From assembly GCA_027038175.1 (NCBI GenBank), contig JALVYB010000073.1, forward strand, positions 1 to 64,000: a DNA stretch of 64,000 bases, written 5' to 3'. Positions 8,521 to 15,761 of the stretch are shown one piece after another. A program made the translations under genes and the position numbers. Numbering within the stretch: the stretch's first letter is position 1; each line of letters opens with the position of its first letter. Origin of the DNA: Caldifarciminota bacterium (GTDB lineage Bacteria; Hydrothermota; Hydrothermia; UBA1063; CAJXJZ01). The notes beneath the pieces are model-generated. The model was not told the origin of the DNA, ran no database searches, and saw only the letters and a program-made list of their open reading frames with translations.

Positions 8521-9661
8521 AACCGTATATTCTATATGTTTTATAGTGCTTTCCGCCCATGAATTTCGACGCTCTTATGATAAGATAATTATCTTCAAGT
8601 AGCCATGAAATCTCACAGTATTTTAAGTTGGTATAATCAATAGCATCCTTCATCATGTGGTAGTAAAGGAGCGAATCTACTCCCTTCTTGCGGTATTTGG
8701 CTTTAATGCCGAGGGTAATAAGTCTGCTACCTGCTATTTTGTGAAACTTTGTGAGTTTATGATAGATAAGGTGCAAAAGACCAATGGAAAATATCTTACC
8801 ACCCATTTTCTTAAGAATAATGTTCATGTCTGGAATAACCAGTCCAAAAGCAACAGGCTCGCCTTTATATTCAACTATTTTTGCAAGTTCTGGGATGGCA
8901 AAGTCCTTGAAACTATCACCTACGTGTTTAAACTCTTCATAGGTAAACGGCACAAATCCCCAGTTAGCCTCCCATGCCTCGTTGTATATTTCGTAAATTT
9001 TCTTGATTTCCTCTTCAATATTGTTTAAATCAACGTTTCTTATGCTATATCCCCATTTTTTTGACCTTTCTGCAAGTGGTTTTAATCTTCTTTCAAGATG
9101 ACGGATAAACTTTTTATATTCATCGTCAATGGTTATAAGGTAAGCCACAAGGTCTTTTGCCTTTTTAAACCCGAAGGATTCTAAAAGTTCTATGTAGTAA
9201 GGAGGATTATAAGTCATTCCTATGACAGGAGGTGAATCAAAACCCTCTATCAAGAGCCCGTAATCGTCGTCATTGGATGTAAAAGATGCAGGACCACGGA
9301 GTTCTGTCATGCCTTCCTGTTTTGCAAATTCAACAGCCTTATTGAGAAGAGCATGTGCCACTTCTTTGTCATTGATACTCTCAAAGAATCCAAAGAATCC
9401 CACTTTTTCGTTGTGGAAATTGTTGTAGTTGTAATCTATATGCGCACTTATTCTCCCTGCGGGTTCACCGTCTTTGTAAGCCATATAAAGTTTAACTTTT
9501 GCGTGTTTGAAGAAAGGATTCTTTTCAGGGTCTATCCTTTTTAAGTCCTCGTCCACGATGGGAGGTACCCAGTTTTTATCCCCTTTATATACCTTCCACC
9601 TGAATTTTATAAACTCTTTTCTACCTTTTGCGTCTTTTATCTCCCTTATCTCAACGCTCAT
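8510..9661 (-). CDS. GNAT-fold acyltransferase-like protein, conserved hypothetical
   Basis: 383 residues. The N-terminal part (IKFRWKVYKGDKNWVPPI, MAYKDGEPAGRISAHID) and the conserved centre (ELRGPASFTSNDDDYGLLIE, GFDSPPVIGMTYNPPYY) match a widespread family of tandem GNAT-like proteins with no firm function. The C-terminal half carries a second GNAT-like unit (GEPVAFGLVIPDMN, ITLGIKAKYRKKGVDSLLYY). The last segment resembles an acetyl-CoA phosphate loop. The ATG overlaps the HAD stop codon (ATGA). Its substrate is unknown. Confidence 0.7.
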   Translation of the reverse strand: MSVEIREIKDAKGRKEFIKFRWKVYKGDKNWVPPIVDEDLKRIDPEKNPFFKHAKVKLYMAYKDGEPAGRISAHIDYNYNNFHNEKVGFFGFFESINDKEVAHALLNKAVEFAKQEGMTELRGPASFTSNDDDYGLLIEGFDSPPVIGMTYNPPYYIELLESFGFKKAKDLVAYLITIDDEYKKFIRHLERRLKPLAERSKKWGYSIRNVDLNNIEEEIKKIYEIYNEAWEANWGFVPFTYEEFKHVGDSFKDFAIPELAKIVEYKGEPVAFGLVIPDMNIILKKMGGKIFSIGLLHLIYHKLTKFHKIAGSRLITLGIKAKYRKKGVDSLLYYHMMKDAIDYTNLKYCEISWLLEDNYLIIRASKFMGGKHYKTYRIYGYEL

Positions 9662-10338
9662 TTTTCACCTGCCATTTTAATCACGTATTCCCTGATTTCT
9701 TTCCATGATTTAAACTCTTCTGTAAAGTGCAGAGGGAGCATCCCGGCGTTTTTTGCTCCCTCCACATCGTGAAAATATGAGTTACCTATGTATATACACT
9801 CTTCTGGCTTTAAACCTGAGAGCGATAGGGCTCTTTCAAAGATTATTCTGTTTGGTTTGCCTGCTCCAACGTCTTCTGAAGTTACTATGTGTTGAAACAG
9901 TCCTTTTATACCTTTTGCTTCTAATATTCTGTGGAGAATTTCATTATCATTGTCTGATATCATTCCGATGTAGTACCCCATCTCTTTAAATTCCTTCAGG
10001 GTTTCCACGGCATTTTCATAGAAGACGGAGTACTTTGCATGAAAGTCAAGAAATAGTTCCTTAAAATACTGAATATCCTCAGGTGTTGCCATTTTTCCGT
10101 GTACATTTAAAAGCAGTGTGAATGCCTGCGTGTAAAGATTTAATAGCCCGGGCCATTTTACGTGTGAATTGAAGAGTCCACCCTTTACAAAGGACGAGAG
10201 AAATTCGTTTATGTCTTCAGGTTCTCTTGGTATCCCGTATTTCTTTTTGATTTCCTTTACGAAAAGGAGATGTAGTTTTTTATCCTCGTGGTCAGGAACA
10301 AATGTATTCCCGAAGTCAACAAAAATACCTTTAATCAT
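9658..10338 (-). CDS. HAD-superfamily hydrolase (subfamily IA)
   Basis: About 226 residues. Motif I is DFGNTFV with the nucleophile Asp near residue 8. The second position of the usual DxD is Gly, as in some HAD phosphatase-like proteins. Motif II is MISDNDN, motif III the Lys in GAGKPNR and motif IV IYIGNSYFHDVEGAKNAG. This is the predicted fold of a small-molecule phosphatase or dehalogenase; the substrate is not readable. I place the start at the second methionine codon, the ATG at 10338, because the first is a TTG. It follows the fumarate hydratase beta gene by 17 bases. Confidence 0.85.
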   Translation of the reverse strand: MIKGIFVDFGNTFVPDHEDKKLHLLFVKEIKKKYGIPREPEDINEFLSSFVKGGLFNSHVKWPGLLNLYTQAFTLLLNVHGKMATPEDIQYFKELFLDFHAKYSVFYENAVETLKEFKEMGYYIGMISDNDNEILHRILEAKGIKGLFQHIVTSEDVGAGKPNRIIFERALSLSGLKPEECIYIGNSYFHDVEGAKNAGMLPLHFTEEFKSWKEIREYVIKMAGEK

Positions 10339-10355
10339 CAATTCTAAAGTATATG

Positions 10356-10940
10356 TTACTTGAGTCCCAGAAGTTCTTTTGCTTTCTCTTCAGACTCTTT
10401 GAGTATCTTTTCGTGGAGACTGTTCCCGTGAGAATCCATGGTAACAACAAGTGGCAGGTCTTCCACCTCTATTACCCAGAATGCCTCAGGTGTTCCAAAT
10501 TCCTCCAGTTTAAATACATCAACCACTCTCTTTACTGAGTTCGCAATAAGTGCGCCTGCACCGCCTATGGCGTGGAAGTAAACTGCACCGCACTTTTTAA
10601 GCCCTTCCAGTGTTTTCTCTCGCATTCCACCCTTACCAATTACACCACGCACGTTATACTCACATATTACATCTGCCTGATAGGGCTCCTCCCTTATGGA
10701 TGTTGTGGGACCTGCTGAGACAAAACTCCATGTCCCATCAGGGTTCTTCCTGACAATTGGACCACAGTGGTAAATAACGGATTCTTTAAGATATGGTCTT
10801 ATGAAATCAGGCTTTTCTTCAACCATTAATTTGTGTGCCTGGTCTCTTGCTGTAACAATAATGCCGGAGAGCAAAACCTCGTCTCCGACCTTTAATTTTC
10901 TAATTTCTTCTTCACTTATTGGTATCCTGAGTTTAATCAT
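10356..10940 (-). CDS. Class I fumarate hydratase (or L-tartrate dehydratase), beta subunit
   Basis: About 194 residues. It is the C-terminal domain of the two-subunit, Fe-S class I hydro-lyases that interconvert fumarate and malate. Recognisable segments are LSGIIVTARDQAHK, IYHCGPIV, SAGPTTS and GKGGM. The frame opens at an ATG at 10958, but GGGGAGGT sits just upstream of the ATG at 10940, which gives the normal N-terminus MIKLRIPISEEEI. This start overlaps the alpha subunit by 8 bases, implying coupled 1:1 synthesis. Fumarase is more likely than tartrate dehydratase on general grounds, but sequence alone does not settle it. Confidence 0.92.
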   Translation of the reverse strand: MIKLRIPISEEEIRKLKVGDEVLLSGIIVTARDQAHKLMVEEKPDFIRPYLKESVIYHCGPIVRKNPDGTWSFVSAGPTTSIREEPYQADVICEYNVRGVIGKGGMREKTLEGLKKCGAVYFHAIGGAGALIANSVKRVVDVFKLEEFGTPEAFWVIEVEDLPLVVTMDSHGNSLHEKILKESEEKAKELLGLK

Positions 10941-11802
10941 AATAGGTGACCTCCCCATTTTTAATAACCATGGTTTTTCTTCTGAAAGCCCAGCAGTTAT
11001 AACTTATTGCCACATAGAATGTTGCAGGATGTCTGTGCTGGTAGTCAACGAACACGTCTAAAACTGTGGTCTTTCCTCCAAATCCCATGGGACCGATGTT
11101 CAGTTTGTTCAAGTCCTCTTTCAGCCGTAGTTCAAACTCAGCAAGTTCTTTTTCAGGGTGCCTTTCCCCTATTCTTCTGAAGAACTGCTCTTTAGAGAGG
11201 GCATAGGATGTCGTTCTATCCCCACCTATTCCTACACCAATTACTCCCGGTGCACAACCAAGACCCTGTGCCTTATAAACTGCGTCAATAATAACCTTTC
11301 TTACACCTTCAAGGTCCCTACCTGCCTTTATGGGTGCATGGGGGAGTTTGTACTGAGTGCCGACATTTTCACTGCCTCCACCTTTAAGAAGCAGTCTTAC
11401 CCGTATCTCATCCTTATCCCATCTTGAGATATGGAAATAGGGTGCATTTTTACCGACGTTGTTTCCTGAATTCTTACCTGTTATGGGGTTTACTGCGTTG
11501 GGTCTTAAGTATTGTTTTTCAGTTGCTATTTTTGCCGCTTCTTTTATAATCTCCTTATAGTAGTTCTCCTTTTCTCCTTCTGGCATATCTATGTAGAATA
11601 TGAGGGATCCGGTATCCTGACACATGGGAATACTGTTTTTTCTTGCGAGTTCCACATTCTGCAGTATTGTTCTCAGGACCGCCTTTGCAGGGGTGCCGTC
11701 ATCTTCTCTATCATAGGCTTCTCTCAGTGCCTGCTCCACGTCAGGAGCAAGGTCTGTAGAGGCTCTACGGAGCAGTTCCACAAATGCCTGTGTTAAATCC
11801 AT
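10933..11802 (-). CDS. Class I fumarate hydratase (or L-tartrate dehydratase), alpha subunit
   Basis: 289 residues, normal for the Fe-S-binding subunit. The three cluster cysteines are visible: C61 in PMCQDTG, C183 in GLGCAPGVIG and C270 in SYNCWAF. GGGGSENVG and GIGGDRT are also family motifs. It is the first gene of an eight-gene operon and has a strong AGGAGG ribosome binding site and a promoter about 65 bases upstream. Being oxygen-sensitive, this class is typical of anaerobic or microaerophilic bacteria. Confidence 0.93.
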   Translation of the reverse strand: MDLTQAFVELLRRASTDLAPDVEQALREAYDREDDGTPAKAVLRTILQNVELARKNSIPMCQDTGSLIFYIDMPEGEKENYYKEIIKEAAKIATEKQYLRPNAVNPITGKNSGNNVGKNAPYFHISRWDKDEIRVRLLLKGGGSENVGTQYKLPHAPIKAGRDLEGVRKVIIDAVYKAQGLGCAPGVIGVGIGGDRTTSYALSKEQFFRRIGERHPEKELAEFELRLKEDLNKLNIGPMGFGGKTTVLDVFVDYQHRHPATFYVAISYNCWAFRRKTMVIKNGEVTYYD

Positions 11803-12070
11803 AAAATCCTCCTTCTCTCTGAAATTGTGTGTAAAAGTTTATGAAAAGGTTGCATAATTACTAATAAATTTTACTACTTCCCCCCGGTTCGGTCAAAGGG
11901 AGGGTATTTCTCAAAAATAATTATGCCAAAAAGGGTAATGTTTACAAAAATGGTTGCAATAAATCTCAGAGATAATAGATGGAGGTACCGTAAAGCCGCA
12001 GTTTATTCCCTTAAAAATTGAGGTGTGGTATGATTGTCACAATTATCTTGACTTGATACTACCACATTTT
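11803..12070. other. Intergenic region at the edge of the cassette island
   Basis: It contains the fumarase promoter, then about 170 bases without a convincing gene. A 32-codon plus-strand frame (11923-12021, starting MPKRVMFTKMV and containing RDNRWRYRKAAVYS) has no Shine-Dalgarno. An imperfect hairpin at 12025-12065 (GTGGTAT / ATACTACCAC arms) borders the first attC-like site. Both could be debris of a lost cassette; neither is strong enough to call as a gene. Confidence 0.4.
11868..11896 (-). promoter_or_regulatory. Promoter of the fumarate hydratase operon
   Basis: On the minus strand, TTGACC (11891-11896), a 17-base spacer and TAAAAT (11868-11873). The start of transcription should fall near 11861, giving a leader of about 58 bases that includes the AGGAGG of the alpha gene. 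Confidence 0.65.
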
Positions 12071-12151
12071 ACTTAACGTTTTGCGGACATAAGAGGTTCG
12101 GCTTCGTCTAATTTAAACGGAGTGAATCTATCTGTATGTCTGCTATTAGGC
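12071..12151 (-). repeat. attC-like recombination site A (follows the nuclease-like cassette)
   Basis: Read on the minus strand, the 81-bp site starts with GCCTAAT (6 of 7 matches to the RYYYAAC core). It then has L'' with GCAGACATA (12135-12143), the complementary arm TATGTC-CGC (12083-12091), and ends with GTTAAGT at 12071-12077, a perfect GTTRRRY core. The two arms form an imperfect hairpin with unpaired bases, as in integron attC sites. It lies directly after the stop of the 174-residue nuclease-like gene. Confidence 0.7.
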
Positions 12152-12167
12152 AACGCAGTGACGTTCA

Positions 12168-12692
12168 TCATTTAATAATCTCTGGCTTTTTATTAGGCTC
12201 AGAATGCCATAAAACCGTTATCTTTGAGTCATCAATATTTTTAATTTCTTGTCTAATATTCCCTGGTAAAACACCATTAACATTGCCGTATATTAGCATT
12301 ATAGCTCTATAGTACTCGGCTTTATTCAGAAACCATTTAAGAGTGTTCAAATCTTTCCTTAATTCGTTTAACCTATCCATTACAGTTACTGGTTTTACCT
12401 CAATTACTACAAGGTTGTGTTCCATATCGCCTGGTAGATGAATAATAAAATCAGGTTTTTTAGCGTTTCTAATAATAGGATGTCCGCTCTTATCAACTTC
12501 TCCGTTCAGTTTGTAGGGAAAGCCATTACTTAACATACAGCGCAATTGATGGTAAAGTTCATAGCAATAAACTCGTTCTCTATATATAGGCTCATCGCCT
12601 TCTGCAACAGGTAATTGGAAATAGTAAGCATCTATGTTTTCAATAGCCTTTACTAAACATTTGATAAAATAATTAAAATCCTGTTCTTTCAT
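12168..12692 (-). CDS. PD-(D/E)XK nuclease-like protein (cassette gene)
   Basis: 174 residues. The core reads ELYHQLR (E45), KKPDFIIHLPG (D81) and VVIEVKP (E98, K100), the spacing expected of a PD-(D/E)XK nuclease fold. It has no signal peptide or membrane segment. The start is fixed by a very strong AGGAGGTGAT eight bases before the ATG. The gene fills a cassette bounded by attC-like sites A and B, with no other gene in it. The target is unknown; a defence or nucleic-acid-processing role is inference from the fold and from its neighbours. Confidence 0.7.
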   Translation of the reverse strand: MKEQDFNYFIKCLVKAIENIDAYYFQLPVAEGDEPIYRERVYCYELYHQLRCMLSNGFPYKLNGEVDKSGHPIIRNAKKPDFIIHLPGDMEHNLVVIEVKPVTVMDRLNELRKDLNTLKWFLNKAEYYRAIMLIYGNVNGVLPGNIRQEIKNIDDSKITVLWHSEPNKKPEIIK

Positions 12693-12717
12693 TTGCTTAT
12701 CACCTCCTGGCCACGGC

Positions 12718-12799
12718 GTATAACGTGCAGCGTGTATGCGAATTTGCTCAACAGGATAATTTGGGTGAGCGATGCGAACCGCATATCTGCTTGTTGTAC
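12718..12799 (-). repeat. attC-like recombination site B (follows the restriction-modification cassette)
   Basis: 82 bp. On the minus strand R'' is GTACAAC (12793-12799) and R' is GTTATAC (12718-12724), each one base off the consensus. The inner arms GCAG-A-TATGCG and CGCATA-CACG-CTGC pair with bulged bases, and a further GCTCA/TGAGC pair closes the top. GGCGTA and TACGCC outside the cores (12715-12720, 12803-12808) extend the stem. It has higher GC than its surroundings. R'' complements the core that starts the same cassette (site C R') at 6 of 7 bases. Confidence 0.75.
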
Positions 12800-12847
12800 G
12801 AGTACGCCACCACAGAAGCGGAGCGGAGAGTCGTCCGAAGCTTTATT

Positions 12848-13471
12848 TTAATTTCCTCTTGTTTCTCCAACATGCCTGAGTTTGTTTTCTAAATCTATTG
12901 GAATTATAATCTTTAGCCCGTCCTTTTGCTTCTCATAATAAATGATGTCCACATCTATTTTTTCAGTTAACATCTTTTTGGATTGGTATGTGATTGGTTT
13001 TAAACTAACAGGTATCTCCCCAAGAAAGCCATCAATACCTTTACTTTCCTCTTCTGGCGTTGTGAGCCGATATTTAGTATTAAATTTTTCGGCAATCTTT
13101 TTCAATATGGCTTCCTGGAATCTCAATCCTATGAATGTCTTTACAATTACCAGATCTCTTACCCATTGTCTGATCATAGATTCGTCGATTTGGTTGATTG
13201 CGTCCTTAAAATTATTAATCATTTCCAGAATCTTCTTAGTGGCCTTATCTATTGAATCAGGATAGCGTCTTAAATACCATTCTTCCCACTCTCCTAAAGT
13301 TCTGCCGGTAAATTCTTTTACCAGTTCGCTCATTTGCCCGACAACTTTAGGTCTTGTTGCCTGTGCATTCTGATTGGCTAAATTAAGTATTTGTGTCACA
13401 TATTTCGGAAATTCCGGACTTTCTATCTCCATTAATCTACGGATTTCTTCAACTTTTATTTTGAATTCCAT
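12848..13471 (-). CDS. MjaI-family type II restriction endonuclease (predicted CTAG specificity)
   Basis: 207 residues. It resembles the MjaI-type endonucleases in TRPKVVGQMSELV, the WEEWYLRRYPDSIDKATKKI segment, WVRDLVIVKTFIGLRFQEAI and EESKGIDGFLGEIPVSLKP. The last two hold the likely Glu, Asp and Lys of a PD-(D/E)XK site. MjaI cuts at CTAG; carrying that specificity over is inference. It has a good Shine-Dalgarno (AGGAGG) and starts 11 bases after the methyltransferase gene, so both travel in a single cassette between attC-like sites B and C. Confidence 0.82.
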   Translation of the reverse strand: MEFKIKVEEIRRLMEIESPEFPKYVTQILNLANQNAQATRPKVVGQMSELVKEFTGRTLGEWEEWYLRRYPDSIDKATKKILEMINNFKDAINQIDESMIRQWVRDLVIVKTFIGLRFQEAILKKIAEKFNTKYRLTTPEEESKGIDGFLGEIPVSLKPITYQSKKMLTEKIDVDIIYYEKQKDGLKIIIPIDLENKLRHVGETRGN

Positions 13472-13482
13472 GATTATTCCTC

Positions 13483-14769
13483 CTAAGGCGCAATCTCAGT
13501 ATTCTCTTTTGGGGAAGAATTAACATCTATAAGATTGTGGCTGTTTTCCAACTTTAAAAACCGCTCTTTTAAAGCAAAATCTGCATTCTTGTCTGTAACA
13601 GCCAATCCGGCTTTAATTAGATATGCGTTGATAAATATTTTGTTCTTCAAATACACATACGCCTCCAAATAATTCTTTTCTGCAACATAATTCTTATCGA
13701 ATTTTAAATACACTTTCTTTTTTAACACATATTGCTTTAAATAGCCGATAGTTTTATCTAAGTTTGTTATAACAATGCCTTTCAGCTTTACAATAAGGCC
13801 GGTATCTAATTTCAATTGACCATCATCTAAGACATCCACTACCTTATACAATTTACTTTTACCAAATTTAAATTTATCTGGCTCGATCACGGGTTTTGCA
13901 TCCTTTATTCTTGGTACGAAATCTATATTGTCTGGAGTTATTGGTTTTTCTCTCTTAATAATCTCAATTTTTTTATTGAACATATCCAGCCCATTTATTT
14001 TTAGTTTCTTCTTTATGACGTCCAAAAAATCTTCATTTATTTCATAGCCAATAGCATTCCTGTTTAATTCCAACGCTACCTTTGCTGTTGTTCCGCTGCC
14101 TAAAAAAGGGTCCAAAACTGTTTCGCCTACGAAAGTAAACATTTTTATCAATCGTCTGGGCAACTCATCTGGAAACATTGCTTGATGGTCTATCTGCCTC
14201 GCACCGCCAAAATACCAGTGTCCATAGAAATATTCTTTCCATTCTTCTTTGGATAACCTGGATTTCTCCTTGATATCTTTAGGAACATTTTTGCTTTTAC
14301 CGGGTTTTTTGAATATTAGTATGTGCTCGTAATCTATTTCCACCATCCCGTTGGGTGGGTATGGATAGGAACCCATCACGTTGGCTCCGCCTGTTGTGTT
14401 CATAGTTGTTTTTTTCTGCCAGATTATGGAGCCCATGTAATCAAAACCTATGTCTTCGCACTGCGCGATTATTTCCGCATGGAGGGGTATAATCTTGTAT
14501 CTCCCATAAACTATAGATCTTGCAAATTGATCACCTATATTAATAACCAGTCTTCTGCCTGGCTCCAGCACTCGATATGATTCTTTCCATACCCTGTAAA
14601 GGTCCTTAAGGTATTCATGTAAGGTTTGCCCATACCCTATTTGATTTTTAATTCCGTAATTTTTTATGGACCAGTATGGTGGCGAGGTGACTATAAGCTG
14701 AACTGAATGGTCCTCCACATCTAACATCTTACGGCTGTCTCCGATTATGATTTTTACCCAGCTCTCCAT
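13483..14769 (-). CDS. DNA methyltransferase (N4-cytosine type) fused to an SNase-like OB domain
   Basis: 428 residues. The catalytic motif TSPPYW is at 28-33 and the AdoMet motif DPFLGSGTT at 220-228. Motif IV before motif I gives the beta-class order, and SPPY favours N4-methylcytosine. Residues 1-265 form a complete methyltransferase. After a linker, residues 306-410 (LYKVVDVLDDGQ, VKLKGIVIT, KKVYLKFDKN, EAYVYLKNKIFINAYLIK, AGLAV) resemble a staphylococcal-nuclease/Tudor-SN OB fold. The catalytic Asp/Glu/Arg are not conserved, so that part probably binds rather than cuts. It protects host DNA from the cognate MjaI-like enzyme. No clear Shine-Dalgarno. Confidence 0.88.
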   Translation of the reverse strand: MESWVKIIIGDSRKMLDVEDHSVQLIVTSPPYWSIKNYGIKNQIGYGQTLHEYLKDLYRVWKESYRVLEPGRRLVINIGDQFARSIVYGRYKIIPLHAEIIAQCEDIGFDYMGSIIWQKKTTMNTTGGANVMGSYPYPPNGMVEIDYEHILIFKKPGKSKNVPKDIKEKSRLSKEEWKEYFYGHWYFGGARQIDHQAMFPDELPRRLIKMFTFVGETVLDPFLGSGTTAKVALELNRNAIGYEINEDFLDVIKKKLKINGLDMFNKKIEIIKREKPITPDNIDFVPRIKDAKPVIEPDKFKFGKSKLYKVVDVLDDGQLKLDTGLIVKLKGIVITNLDKTIGYLKQYVLKKKVYLKFDKNYVAEKNYLEAYVYLKNKIFINAYLIKAGLAVTDKNADFALKERFLKLENSHNLIDVNSSPKENTEIAP

Positions 14770-14825
14770 GTTTATCCCATACCTTCTGATACCATATTAA
14801 TTTTGCTGAAAGTTAGAGCGATGGG

Positions 14826-14901
14826 GGACAACGTTCTGAGGATATGTGAAGTTTCGCCGTAAGGCAAAATTTGGGCGAAGCTCCATATCCACCTGTTGTG
14901 C
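14826..14901 (-). repeat. attC-like recombination site C (follows the DUF6602 cassette)
   Basis: 76 bp. On the minus strand R'' is GCACAAC (14895-14901) within GCGCACAAC, and R' is GTTGTCC (14826-14832). L'' GGATATG pairs with L' CATATCC, followed by a partly paired GAGCTTCGCC / GGCGAAACTTC. R'' is the exact reverse complement of the core GTTGTGCGC that begins the same cassette at site D, the hallmark of an integron cassette made from one circular molecule. Confidence 0.78.
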
Positions 14902-14911
14902 GCAGTCAGGC

Positions 14912-15670
14912 TCAATCCAAACATATTGTTCTCACCCTGTATCTTTCTTTAGTTCCCGCGATAGGATATAAAAACCACCATCTATCATCAATCTTTGAAG
15001 AACAAGTTAGTTCCAGTAAGTTTGATATAAAGTAAGAAAACGATAAACCTCTAAGTTTATAAATATTGTAAAAGTTACTTTCACAGTTCTCAACTGGAGG
15101 ATTTAATCTGTTCCTATCCTCCTTTCTCCAGAATCTAATAAACACATCCTTCCCCAATGATATATGGTTCATATAACCTCTTGCATTTTTTAAAGCGCGA
15201 TATACATTTTCTGACTCTATATTCTCGTCGGACTCATAGCTAAAAATCCCATTAAATATTTCCTTTCCAATCAATCTTCCATTATCCTCTGCCTTTCTTA
15301 TAACTTCTTCCAATTCGCTATTTCTTATTCTAGTCTTCACCTCAATAATTCCTTTTACATTTTTATATGTTGTAATGACAAAATCTCCTTCTGAAAAGAG
15401 AACGGGAATTGTATTATCGTAGATTATTATATCAATCTGATTAGAAATTTGAGTTTCGTTGTTATTTTTCTTAATTACAAAACCTGTTCCAATAGATAAA
15501 TTGTTCGGTAGAAATCTTCTTATCACATTTTTCAAGATGGCTTCCTTATATCGCCCCTCTTCTCCCCAATGGGAAGCCCCTATTAAATTTCTTACTCTAT
15601 TCCTGATAGTATCCAGCTCTTTTGTAATAGACTCTTGAAATTCTTTGGGATCTATTCTACTCCTATCCAT
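14912..15670 (-). CDS. DUF6602-type PD-(D/E)XK nuclease-like protein (cassette gene)
   Basis: 252 residues. The N-terminus has a helical region and GASHWGEEGRYKEAIL. RRFLPNNLSIGTGFVI then leads to QIDIIIYDNTIPVLF (D80) and KGIIEVKT (E110, K112), the pattern of a restriction-like nuclease core in the DUF6602 family. The C-terminal third shows no motif I recognise. It is the only gene between attC-like sites C and D. The start ATG has GAGGATG upstream. The family is often found near defence genes; a function in defence here is inference. Confidence 0.72.
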   Translation of the reverse strand: MDRSRIDPKEFQESITKELDTIRNRVRNLIGASHWGEEGRYKEAILKNVIRRFLPNNLSIGTGFVIKKNNNETQISNQIDIIIYDNTIPVLFSEGDFVITTYKNVKGIIEVKTRIRNSELEEVIRKAEDNGRLIGKEIFNGIFSYESDENIESENVYRALKNARGYMNHISLGKDVFIRFWRKEDRNRLNPPVENCESNFYNIYKLRGLSFSYFISNLLELTCSSKIDDRWWFLYPIAGTKERYRVRTICLD

Positions 15671-15692
15671 TTTTAATCATCCTCTTGATTGC

Positions 15693-15761
15693 GCACAACT
15701 CGTTCATATACGAACTGTTCTGATACACTAACAGTTTCGGAGTATATGCGAACAGTTCGTG
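15693..15761 (-). repeat. attC- or attI-like recombination site D
   Basis: About 69 bp. On the minus strand R' is GTTGTGC (15693-15699), one base off GTTRRRY and identical to the reverse complement of site C R''. The arm GTATATGAACGAG pairs with CTGTTCGCATATAC on the far side. The outer core is degenerate (CACGAAC at 15755-15761), so the right edge is uncertain. As the site nearest the recombinase remnant it could be the attI site rather than a cassette attC. Confidence 0.6.

Noticed and set aside
12715-12808. Site B hairpin as a transcription terminator or a structured RNA
   Set aside because: No T-tract follows, the stem is imperfect with regular bulges, and the same architecture recurs after other cassettes with matching core heptamers.
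12168-15670. The nuclease, restriction and DUF6602 genes as one ordinary defence operon
   Set aside because: Gaps of 142-155 bases with GC-richer hairpins and matching core sites separate the units, whereas true operons in this window have overlaps or gaps of a few bases.
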